Shown piece after piece: positions 1-6,231 of a stretch of 9,192 nt of DNA; the stretch's first letter is position 1, and every line of letters starts with the position of its first letter. The notes below the pieces were generated by a model that saw only the letters and a list, made by a program, of their open reading frames with translations, ran no database searches and was not told where the DNA came from. The stretch is from an uncultured Lachnospiraceae bacterium. GTDB lineage: Bacteria > Bacillota > Clostridia > Lachnospirales > Lachnospiraceae. The DNA is taken from positions 1 through 9,192 of the forward strand of contig CAJUMM010000101.1 of assembly GCA_910586955.1 (NCBI GenBank), given 5' to 3'. The translations under genes were made by a program, and so were the position numbers.

Positions 1-725
1 ACCGCAAGCCCAGAGCCCTCTCCGGAGGACAGAGACAGCGTGTAGCCATGGGCCGTGCCATCGTGCGCAGTCCTAAGGTATTCCTGATGGATGAGCCTCT
101 TTCCAACCTGGATGCCAAGCTCCGGGTGCAGATGCGTACGGAGATCTCCAAACTGCATCAGAGACTGGGCGCAACCATCATCTATGTAACCCATGACCAG
201 ACGGAGGCCATGACCCTTGGAACGAGAATCGTAGTCATGAAGGACGGGGTGGTCCAGCAGATTGACAGCCCCCAGACCCTCTACAATCATCCGGGCAACT
301 TGTTTGTGGCCAGCTTTATCGGTTCCCCCCAGATGAATTTCCTGAATGCAGTCTGCGAAGCAGAGGGAAGCGACGCATATCTGAAAGTTGCGGATTACCG
401 GATTCCTCTTTCTGCAGAGAGGGCCAAGAAACTCATAGACGGCGGCTATGCAGGCAAAGAGGTGATCTTAGGAATCCGTCCGGAGGACGTAAGCGACGAG
501 GCTACTACCCGTGCGGTGAACTCGGCAAAGGTAAAGGGTACGGTTAATGTCTATGAGCTGCTGGGAGCGGAAGTGTATCTGTACTTTGATCTGTGCGGAA
601 CCCAGATGACGGCCCGGGTTAGCTCTGCAACTACGGCTAAGGAAGGGGACGAAGTGGAGTTCGTTCTCAATACGGACAAAATCCACGTATTTGACAAAGA
701 GACGGAGCTTACCATCACCGATTAG
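1..725 (+). CDS. ugpC: ABC transporter ATP-binding subunit, MsmX/UgpC family (5' partial)
   Basis: Energy-coupling ATPase of a carbohydrate ABC importer, acting on the inner face of the membrane. The frame is open from base 3 to the stop at 723-725, giving 240 residues; family members are about 370, so roughly 130 N-terminal residues with the Walker A motif lie outside the window. Visible in order are the ABC signature LSGGQRQR (bases 18-41), Walker B VFLMDE with the catalytic Glu, the D-loop SNLDAKLR, and the switch His in YVTHDQTEA (His codon 192-194). The C-terminal half is a MalK-like TOBE regulatory domain, including GIRPEDV and a typical ELLGAEVYLYF strand. The ATG at base 48 lies inside the signature helix and is not the start. 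The family includes ATPases shared among several sugar importers; annotation pipelines often call it UgpC, but the adjacent sucrose-type glycosidase favours a sugar substrate over glycerol phosphate. Its permeases are not in view. Confidence 0.95.
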   Translation, partial: RKPRALSGGQRQRVAMGRAIVRSPKVFLMDEPLSNLDAKLRVQMRTEISKLHQRLGATIIYVTHDQTEAMTLGTRIVVMKDGVVQQIDSPQTLYNHPGNLFVASFIGSPQMNFLNAVCEAEGSDAYLKVADYRIPLSAERAKKLIDGGYAGKEVILGIRPEDVSDEATTRAVNSAKVKGTVNVYELLGAEVYLYFDLCGTQMTARVSSATTAKEGDEVEFVLNTDKIHVFDKETELTITD

Positions 726-730
726 GAGAG
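724..730 (+). promoter_or_regulatory. Ribosome binding site of the GH13 gene
   Basis: AGGAGAG ends 3 bases before the ATG at 734 and overlaps the TAG stop of the upstream ATPase. The arrangement suggests translational coupling of the two genes. Confidence 0.7.
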
Positions 731-733
731 ACC

Positions 734-2590
734 ATGGGCGAGACGAAGGAATTTGAAACCCGGATGGAGCGGCATCTGGACGAATTGAAATGGCTGTACT
801 GCGAGCTTTACCCGGAGGAGGGATTTTCCTATCTGTATGGGCGTCTGAAAGCCCGGTACGAAGAGCGCAGGCCGGCCTTGAAGAAGCTGGATTCTATACG
901 GGAAGCAGATCCGGACTGGTATAAGCGCAATGACATGGTGGGAATGATGATGTATACGGATGCCTTTGGGGGGGACCTTAAGGGCGTCCGGAAGCATCTG
1001 AAGTATCTGGAAGAGTGCGGTGTCAATTACCTGCATCTGATGCCTCTTCTGGATTCCCCGGAGGGCAAAAGCGACGGCGGATACGCAGTATCGGATTTTA
1101 CGAAAGTGCGGCCGGATCTGGGGACCATGGAGGATCTGGCCCGGCTTGCGGATACCTGCCACAAGAAAGGGATCAGCATCTGCCTGGATTTTGTCATGAA
1201 TCACACTTCCGAGGAACATGAGTGGGCCAGGCGGGCCAGGACAGGGGAGAAAGAGTTCGAGGATCGCTATTTCTTTTTCGACAGCTTTGAGATTCCCGGA
1301 AAATATGAAAAGACCTGTCCCCAGGTATTTCCCACTACAGCGCCGGGAAATTTTACCTGGCTGGAAGACAGGAAGAAATACGTGATGACCACCTTTTATC
1401 CCTACCAGTGGGATTTAAATTACCGGAATCCCATGGTGTTCCATGATATGGTGGATAATCTTTTGAATCTGACTAATCAGGGTGTGGACATTATCCGCAT
1501 TGATGCGGTTCCTTATATCTGGAAAGAGCTGGGAACCTCCTGCCGGAATCTGCCCCAGGTCCACAGCATTGTGCGGATGATGCGCATGATCTGTGAGGTT
1601 GTCTGTCCGGGGGTGCTTCTTTTGGGAGAAGTGGTTATGGAGCCTGCCAAGGTGGTGCCCTATTTCGGAACTGTGAAAAAGCCGGAGTGCCACATGCTTT
1701 ACAATGTAACCACTATGGCCACTACCTGGCATACCATAGCTACCGGGGATGCGTCTCTTCTGAAACGGCAGATGGATATTGTAAACGGCCTGCCCAAAGA
1801 CTATGTGTTTTTAAATTATCTCCGCTGCCATGACGATATCGGCTGGGGGCTGGATTATAACTGGCTGAAGCCCAAGGGCTTCCTGGAGGTTCCCCACAAG
1901 AAATATCTGAACGATTTCTTTACGGGGCACTATCCCGGTTCTTTTGCCAAGGGAGAGCTTTACAATGACGATCCCTCCTCGGGGGACGCCCGGCTCTGCG
2001 GGACCACGGCTTCCTTATGCGGTCTGGAAAAGGCTTTCCAGGAGGGGGATTCCCAGGGAGAAGAGCTGGCGGTGGACTGTATCCGGATGCTTCACGGGTA
2101 TATGCTGGTCCAGTCCGGCATTCCGGTGATCTACAGCGGGGATGAGATCGGCCAGTTTAACGACAGCCGTTACCGGGAGGATCCCAGGAAGGCGGAGGAT
2201 TCCCGTTATCTTCACCGGGGCAGCTTCCGGTGGGATCTGGAGAAGCTGAGAAAAGAAGAGGGGAGTTTCCAGCAGAAGATTTTTGATTTTATCCGGAAAA
2301 TGGAAGAGATCCGCTCAGAACATCCTGTATTCTTAAGCCGGGCAGCGGTCTGGACCGTGGAAACCTATGACAGCGCCGTTCTCTGCGTGAACCGGGCTTA
2401 CAGGAATGAGAAATTGACAGCCCTCTTTAATTTTGGGAGGGAAGAACATACTGCCTGGATTCGGGAGGAAGGACAGTATCTGGATCTTCTCACAGGGGAA
2501 TCCATGGAGGCAGAAAACGTAAAACTATCCGGGTATGGAATGCGTTGGCTTCTGCGCAGGGAACCGGAGGATAAAAATATTTCGGAATAA
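734..2590 (+). CDS. GH13 subfamily 4 enzyme, amylosucrase/sucrose hydrolase type
   Basis: Probable cytoplasmic sucrose-active enzyme that forms a glucosyl-enzyme intermediate and either extends an alpha-glucan or hydrolyses sucrose. At 618 residues it is close to Neisseria amylosucrase (636). Residues 1-65 are helical and charged, like the N-terminal helical domain of amylosucrases. The TIM barrel follows: MMMYTDAFGGDLKG (71-84), YLHLMPLLDSPEGKSDGGYA (99-118), DFVMNHTSEEHEW (152-164, His157), GVDIIRIDAV with nucleophile Asp257, LLLGEVV with acid/base Glu299, and LRCHDDIGW with Asp367. A DSRYLHR motif (489-495) lies where amylosucrases have the Arg that pairs with the Asp of SDGGYA (Asp114 here) to hold the glucosyl unit of sucrose; that equivalence is from memory. 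The region between Asp367 and DSRYLHR is somewhat shorter than I recall for Neisseria, so glucan binding could be weaker. A C-terminal beta domain ends the protein. It starts 8 bases after the ATPase stop, whose last bases form part of its ribosome binding site. Product specificity is open. Confidence 0.9.
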   Translation: MGETKEFETRMERHLDELKWLYCELYPEEGFSYLYGRLKARYEERRPALKKLDSIREADPDWYKRNDMVGMMMYTDAFGGDLKGVRKHLKYLEECGVNYLHLMPLLDSPEGKSDGGYAVSDFTKVRPDLGTMEDLARLADTCHKKGISICLDFVMNHTSEEHEWARRARTGEKEFEDRYFFFDSFEIPGKYEKTCPQVFPTTAPGNFTWLEDRKKYVMTTFYPYQWDLNYRNPMVFHDMVDNLLNLTNQGVDIIRIDAVPYIWKELGTSCRNLPQVHSIVRMMRMICEVVCPGVLLLGEVVMEPAKVVPYFGTVKKPECHMLYNVTTMATTWHTIATGDASLLKRQMDIVNGLPKDYVFLNYLRCHDDIGWGLDYNWLKPKGFLEVPHKKYLNDFFTGHYPGSFAKGELYNDDPSSGDARLCGTTASLCGLEKAFQEGDSQGEELAVDCIRMLHGYMLVQSGIPVIYSGDEIGQFNDSRYREDPRKAEDSRYLHRGSFRWDLEKLRKEEGSFQQKIFDFIRKMEEIRSEHPVFLSRAAVWTVETYDSAVLCVNRAYRNEKLTALFNFGREEHTAWIREEGQYLDLLTGESMEAENVKLSGYGMRWLLRREPEDKNISE

Positions 2591-2633
2591 ATTTTAAATT
2601 TCAGGGCAAATTGATATCAGTGACAACATATAC

Positions 2634-2640
2634 AGGAGGG
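2634..2640 (+). promoter_or_regulatory. Ribosome binding site fixing the DUF378 start
   Basis: AGGAGGG is 6 bases upstream of the ATG at 2647. It is the evidence against the upstream in-frame ATG at 2611, which has no such site. Confidence 0.85.
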
Positions 2641-2646
2641 ATTCTG

Positions 2647-2850
2647 ATGAATAAAGCACTTGATATCATAGCTCTTACGCTCACCATTGTGGGTGCCGTT
2701 AATTGGGGCCTTATTGGATTTTTCCAGTTTAATCTGGTAGAAGCGGTTTTCGGCCTAGGATGGCTGGCACGGATTGTTTATGCTGTGGTGGGCCTGTGCG
2801 GACTGTATCTTCTGACATTTTATGGGAAAACCGGAGACGGATCCAGATAA
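2647..2850 (+). CDS. DUF378 family small membrane protein
   Basis: A 67-residue membrane protein of the DUF378 (YuzA-like) family, function unknown. The protein is nearly all two hydrophobic helices: about residues 3-24 (LDIIALTLTIVGAVNWGLIG), holding the family's hallmark GAVNWGL motif, and about residues 36-57 (GWLARIVYAVVGLCGLYLL), followed by a short polar tail. The open frame reaches back to an ATG at 2611, but the start at 2647 is chosen because AGGAGGG lies 6 bases before it and because the added residues are not family-like. It sits 56 bases after the GH13 stop on the same strand, with no terminator between and no convincing promoter seen, so co-transcription is possible though the functions have no obvious link. 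The strong hairpin at 2864 follows it. Confidence 0.85.
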   Translation: MNKALDIIALTLTIVGAVNWGLIGFFQFNLVEAVFGLGWLARIVYAVVGLCGLYLLTFYGKTGDGSR

Positions 2851-2863
2851 ACAAAGAGAATAA

Positions 2864-2911
2864 AGACTGCCCCCCTTTCCCGGGCTGATATCCGGGAAAG
2901 GGGGGCAGTCT
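2864..2911. terminator. Bidirectional intrinsic terminator between convergent genes
   Basis: A perfect 20-bp inverted repeat: arms 2864-2883 and 2892-2911 with an 8-base loop, each arm containing a run of six C or G. It lies between the convergent DUF378 gene (stop 2850) and the histidine kinase gene (stop 2921). Read on the minus strand the stem is followed by TTTATTCTCTTTGT, a good U-rich tail for ending the kinase transcript. On the plus strand the T-rich stretch begins only about 14 bases later (GGTTTTCCTTCTT), so termination there is probably weaker or relies on the stem alone. Confidence 0.85.
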
Positions 2912-2920
2912 GCATGGAAG

Positions 2921-4633
2921 TTAGGTTTTCCTTCTTAAGGAAACGGCCGCCTCCACTCCGGAGTCCGTATTTTTAAGGGTTAGCTCCAGGCCATGTTTTT
3001 GGAAAATTTTTTCTGCCAGATATAATCCCATGCCCAGATGCTTTTCCAAATTGGAAGAGCGGCTTTTGTCCCCGCTGTAAAATAAGTCGAAGGCATGGTT
3101 AAGCTGTTCCTCTGTGAGAGGGGCTCCTGTGTTTTCGATGAAGCAGGCGTCCTTTTCTGTGAAAATCCGGATGTTTCCTTCCGGTATATTGTAGGATACT
3201 GCGTTGGTGAGCAGGTTCCACAGGGCTTTAGACAGGTAATTCCGATCGCCCTCCACCAGGAAATCCTTTTCCCCCAGGATTTCCGTATGGATATCCTTTT
3301 CTGTGATTAGGGACTCCAGGCGGGAAAGCTGCTCCTGAATCAAGTCTTTCATGGAAAGGGCTTCTCTTTGGAGGATGAATTTTTCCGAGTCCATTTTGGA
3401 TACCAGGATCATTTCCTCTACCAGCCGGTCCATTTCCTCAGTCTGTCCTACAATCTGTTCCAGATAGTAGTCCCCCTTATCTTCTCTGTGTCCCTCCTTT
3501 AGATTCTCTGCAAAATTCCGGATAATGCCCAAGGGCGTTTTCAATTCATGGGCCATGGCGTTTACAAAATCTTTCCTGGTTTCCTCCAGGGCTTCCTGCT
3601 GATTGTACACCTTGTTGGCGGAGCAAATGACTTTGATCATGCAGGCAAGCATGAGCGCAAAGCAGGGCAGATAGATATATTTCAGATAATCTACGGCGGC
3701 AAGCCAGGGGGAACTCTCCATACGGAGCTCAAGGAAGCATCCCGGAGCTTCGTGGGGGGAGAGGCGTGCGGCCAAGCGGTCCCAAAGATACCGGGAAGAG
3801 TATATAACGGAAGAACTGTCCTTTTCCCATTCTGTGAGATTGATAGATTCAGGAAAATCCTGAAGATAAGAGCTTTCATTCCATGCCTTCCATTCCTGGT
3901 AGCCGAGAGCCAGATAGGGAAAGACTGCGCTTGTGGATTGGATGGAGGGAGGATAGGAGGTTTCTGTCTCCGCCACGGTGCGGCTCCAGATCTGGCGGCT
4001 GTCTGTCATGGACCAGGTGACGATGCTCTCTACGGGCAGATAGGAGGGGTTTCCATATATATCTGTGGAAGGGGCTGACTCGTAGAAAGTGTTGAATGCT
4101 GCTTCGCCCTGGAGATCCTGTTCTTTCTTCCAGATTTGCTCCCGGATAAGAATCTCATAGATCCGAGAACCCTCACGGGCGCAGATTTCAAACTTGGGCG
4201 GGCTCTGTATCTCATCCTGCCGGTAGTTCTCATCCATGCAGCGGGCCAGGGTTTCTATGTCTTCCTGGGGCAGAAGATCTTTAAGAGGAGTGGCAGTATG
4301 TCCGATGACATTGGCGCTTTTGGCAAGAAGCTGCCCGGACTCGTCATAGACGGCGGCGGAGAGCTTCATATGCGCCTCTCCGGGCCAGAGGCAGTTGTTG
4401 ACAGAGAACTGATGCCAGGTGCGTTTTGCCTCTTTGTCCAGAGTGCCGGTGGACTCTGCCTCCTGTTTTTGAATGTCTTTTTGCAGGCTGGAGAGGGTTT
4501 TAATCAGCGTATTTTCATATTCTTCTGCAAACTTTAATTTCATCAGATAAGTTGCCAGGAGCATAGTTGTCAGATACAGTGCTGCAAAACCCAGGATAAT
4601 AGGCTTTAAGAGCCGCTTTTTCTTTTTTTTCAT
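2921..4633 (-). CDS. Membrane sensor histidine kinase (HisKA/HATPase)
   Basis: Sensor half of a two-component system: it autophosphorylates on His and passes phosphate to the adjacent OmpR-type regulator. Layout of the 570 residues: a basic start (MKKKKKR), TM1 at about 11-31, an extracytoplasmic domain of about 280 residues (32-312) that I do not recognise, TM2 at about 317-337 (YIYLPCFALMLACMIKVICS), a HisKA helix with the H-box AHELKTPLG (phospho-acceptor His362), and an ATPase domain with N-box LWNLLTNAVSYN (Asn473/Asn477) and G-box LGMGLYLAEKI (533-543). The G1 box reads IENTGAPL in place of the textbook DxGxG, a variant I believe is common in Firmicute kinases, so activity is not in doubt. 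No HAMP domain is evident between TM2 and HisKA. Its ATG overlaps the regulator stop (ATGA), with GGAGGT 6 bases upstream inside the regulator's last codons. The signal sensed is unknown. Confidence 0.93.
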   Translation of the reverse strand: MKKKKKRLLKPIILGFAALYLTTMLLATYLMKLKFAEEYENTLIKTLSSLQKDIQKQEAESTGTLDKEAKRTWHQFSVNNCLWPGEAHMKLSAAVYDESGQLLAKSANVIGHTATPLKDLLPQEDIETLARCMDENYRQDEIQSPPKFEICAREGSRIYEILIREQIWKKEQDLQGEAAFNTFYESAPSTDIYGNPSYLPVESIVTWSMTDSRQIWSRTVAETETSYPPSIQSTSAVFPYLALGYQEWKAWNESSYLQDFPESINLTEWEKDSSSVIYSSRYLWDRLAARLSPHEAPGCFLELRMESSPWLAAVDYLKYIYLPCFALMLACMIKVICSANKVYNQQEALEETRKDFVNAMAHELKTPLGIIRNFAENLKEGHREDKGDYYLEQIVGQTEEMDRLVEEMILVSKMDSEKFILQREALSMKDLIQEQLSRLESLITEKDIHTEILGEKDFLVEGDRNYLSKALWNLLTNAVSYNIPEGNIRIFTEKDACFIENTGAPLTEEQLNHAFDLFYSGDKSRSSNLEKHLGMGLYLAEKIFQKHGLELTLKNTDSGVEAAVSLRRKT

Positions 4634-5334
4634 GTTTCTACCTCCATTCGGTATCCTGATTTCCGAACGGTTGTGATGGTACAGCCGGAGTTCCCTAGAA
4701 TTTTCCGCAGCTTTTTGATGTGATTGTCTACTACCCGCTCATTTCCGTCGAAGTCGTAGCCCCAGAAGCGGATTAAAAGCTGATCCCTGTTGTAGATTCT
4801 TCCCGGGTTTTCCAGGAAGAAGAGAAGCATGGCATATTCCTTAGGAGGCAGTTCTAAAAGGGCTCCCCGGTTCCAGACCTTGTGGCTGTTCCTGTCTACC
4901 GTGAGGTTTCCGGCTTTCAGGAAAGCTCCGTTTCCCCCTATACGGCTCATAAGAGCCATGGCTTTGGCGTACAGCACCTGCAGGGAAAAGGGTTTGGTCA
5001 CATAGTCGTCCGCTCCGCAGGCATAGCCGTTCAGCTTATCCTCATCCAGAACCCGGGCGGTGATAAAGATCACCGGCACGTCGCTGGCTTCCCGGATCTT
5101 CCGGCACAGGGAGAAGCCGTTTTTTCCGGGCAGCATCACGTCCAGGAGAATGAGATGAAAGCTTTCACGCTCCAAAAGCTCCAGGGCTTTCGTTCCTTCC
5201 TCTGCGATTTCTGCCTTCCAGCCTTTGCCGGTAAAATAGTCGGCGATCCCTTCCGCCATCAGGCAGTCGTCCTCCACAATTAGAAGCCGGTATCCTGTAT
5301 TTTTCTCCAAAGCTGTTCCGTCCTTTCCGTTCAT
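4630..5334 (-). CDS. OmpR/PhoB-family response regulator
   Basis: DNA-binding partner of the histidine kinase that follows it. In the 234 residues the receiver domain covers about 16-130: acidic pair EDD (21-23), phospho-acceptor Asp65 in LLDVMLPG, Thr92 in FITAR and Lys114 in VTKPF. A winged-helix output domain covers about 140-232, with LPPKEYAMLLFFLENPGR, the recognition-helix region RVVDNHIKKLRKIL and the closing wing TTVRKSGYRME. Length is normal for the family. The start is uncertain. The ATG at 5334 has no visible Shine-Dalgarno and gives about 15 residues before the first receiver strand. An in-frame TTG at 5310 has AAAGGA about 10 bases upstream and gives a more typical N-terminus of 226 residues. 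The gene shares a 248-base upstream region with the divergent TRIC gene, a natural place for regulator binding, though no clear OmpR-type direct repeat was found. Confidence 0.93.
   Translation of the reverse strand: MNGKDGTALEKNTGYRLLIVEDDCLMAEGIADYFTGKGWKAEIAEEGTKALELLERESFHLILLDVMLPGKNGFSLCRKIREASDVPVIFITARVLDEDKLNGYACGADDYVTKPFSLQVLYAKAMALMSRIGGNGAFLKAGNLTVDRNSHKVWNRGALLELPPKEYAMLLFFLENPGRIYNRDQLLIRFWGYDFDGNERVVDNHIKKLRKILGNSGCTITTVRKSGYRMEVET
4640..4645 (-). promoter_or_regulatory. Ribosome binding site of the histidine kinase gene
   Basis: GGAGGT, read on the minus strand, lies 6 bases before the kinase ATG. It is formed by the codons for Glu-Val near the C-terminus of the response regulator (MEVET-stop), which fits translational coupling of the pair. 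Confidence 0.8.
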
Positions 5335-5430
5335 AGGGTTATTCTGCCATGGGAATATGTCTTTTCTGTATCCTTTGGGTTTATTTTACTAGGAATTGTT
5401 TGGGAGGGCTAGGGGGTTCTTTGGAATACT

Positions 5431-5436
5431 ATTATA
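5431..5436 (-). promoter_or_regulatory. Possible -10 box for the two-component operon
   Basis: A perfect TATAAT on the minus strand, about 95 bases before the regulator start. The -35 position at a 17-base spacing reads TTCCTC, only 3 of 6 consensus matches, so the promoter would be weak or activator-dependent, perhaps autoregulated. This is a motif match only. Confidence 0.35.
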
Positions 5437-5495
5437 GCCCGGACGCTGAAAGAGAGGAACATCCCCCTCCAAACGGATTACAAAGTCATTCAGAA

Positions 5496-5524
5496 TTGTC
5501 TTTTCAGCTCTCTTATGCTATGCT
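5496..5524 (+). promoter_or_regulatory. Predicted sigma-A promoter for the TRIC gene
   Basis: TTGTCT (5496-5501), a 17-base spacer, then TATGCT (5519-5524) preceded by TGC, an extended -10 element. Each hexamer matches consensus at 4 of 6. It would give a 5' leader of roughly 50 bases before the ATG at 5583. Its presence downstream of the alternative ATG at 5349 supports the shorter gene start. Confidence 0.5.
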
Positions 5525-5572
5525 TAAACCGTATTTGTTACGTGGAAATGATTTTCGGATGAGAACGGATGT

Positions 5573-5578
5573 AAGGAG
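5573..5578 (+). promoter_or_regulatory. Ribosome binding site fixing the TRIC start
   Basis: AAGGAG ends 4 bases before the ATG at 5583. It decides the start in favour of the 213-residue protein over a 291-residue reading from 5349. Confidence 0.8.
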
Positions 5579-5582
5579 CAGA

Positions 5583-6224
5583 ATGGATTATTCGGATTTT
5601 ATTATATTTATAATGGAGCTTGTGGGGACGGTAGCCTTTGCCTCCTCCGGGGCTATGCTGGCGATCCGCAAGGAGATGGATTTATTCGGCGTGTGCGTGC
5701 TGGGAGTGACGGCTTCCGTGGGAGGAGGCTTGATGCGGGATTTGATTCTGGGGATTACACCGCCCTATATGTTCCGCAGGCCTGTTTATACCTTGGTAGC
5801 TGTAAGCGTATCCATCTTTTTGTTTCTGGTTTTATACATCTGCCGCAGTTTTAAAGAGAGCAGGGCGGCGGCAGCCTATGACAGAGTGATGGCCCTTTTT
5901 GATGCAGTAGGCCTTGGCATCTTTACTGTATCCGGGATCCATACGGCCAGAAGCTTAGGATTTGATCAGGCCTTTCTTCTGGTATTCGTAGGGGTGATTA
6001 CCGGAGTGGGAGGAGGCTTGATGCGGGATGTGATGGCTCAGGAGAAGCCCTACATTCTCACAAAACATGTCTATGCCTGCGCCTCTATCGGCGGAGCAGT
6101 AGTCTGCATAGGGGTTTACCCGGTTCTGGGCAGCCTTTCTTCCATGGCGGCGGGGGCTTTGGCGGTGCTTCTGGTGCGCCTGCTGGCTATGCGTTACCGC
6201 TGGAATCTGCCGCGGATCCGTTGA
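5583..6224 (+). CDS. TRIC/UPF0126 family membrane channel protein
   Basis: Inner-membrane protein of the UPF0126 family (Pfam PF03458), now grouped with trimeric intracellular cation channels; some bacterial members have been linked to glycine uptake. The 213 residues form about seven hydrophobic helices. Two halves repeat the family hallmark: VGGGLMRDLILG with Arg52/Asp53, and VGGGLMRDVMAQ with Arg148/Asp149, each followed by a Pro-Tyr and a short helix (PYMFRRPVY, PYILTKHVY). The open frame extends back to 5349, but the ATG at 5583 is chosen because AAGGAG (5573-5578) precedes it by 4 bases, the resulting length is typical, and the 78 added residues are polar and overlap the predicted promoter. 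Divergent from the response-regulator gene; its stop is 7 bases from the end of the convergent BMP-fusion gene. The transported ion or solute cannot be told from sequence. Confidence 0.9.
   Translation: MDYSDFIIFIMELVGTVAFASSGAMLAIRKEMDLFGVCVLGVTASVGGGLMRDLILGITPPYMFRRPVYTLVAVSVSIFLFLVLYICRSFKESRAAAAYDRVMALFDAVGLGIFTVSGIHTARSLGFDQAFLLVFVGVITGVGGGLMRDVMAQEKPYILTKHVYACASIGGAVVCIGVYPVLGSLSSMAAGALAVLLVRLLAMRYRWNLPRIR
5718..5741 (+). repeat. First copy of a 24-base exact direct repeat in the TRIC gene
   Basis: Bases 5718-5741 and 6006-6029 are identical over 24 bases, in the same reading frame, 288 bases apart. Each encodes VGGGLMRD, the signature of one half of the internally duplicated TRIC fold. 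Confidence 0.85.
6006..6029 (+). repeat. Second copy of the 24-base direct repeat in the TRIC gene
   Basis: Identical in all 24 bases to 5718-5741, with flanks that differ at once on both sides (C versus A before, T versus G after). It encodes the VGGGLMRD motif of the second half-domain. Confidence 0.85.
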
Positions 6225-6231
6225 GGGCGGT

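Noticed and set aside
722..1219. 165-residue open frame on the minus strand
   Set aside because: Antisense to the GH13 gene, whose catalytic motifs show that the other strand is coding; no ribosome binding site or family match.
2611..2646. Twelve-residue extension of the DUF378 protein
   Set aside because: No ribosome binding site precedes it, whereas AGGAGGG precedes the ATG at 2647.
3548..4078. 176-residue open frame on the plus strand
   Set aside because: It lies wholly antisense to the histidine kinase, has no recognisable domain, and follows from the codon pattern of the real gene.
5441..5480. GAGG...CCTC inverted repeat as an operator
   Set aside because: The arms are four to five bases with unequal flanks; such short matches are expected by chance.
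5349..5582. N-terminal extension of the TRIC reading frame from ATG 5349
   Set aside because: Much of it is polar and it is not part of the family; the predicted promoter lies inside it, and the ATG at 5583 has a proper ribosome binding site.
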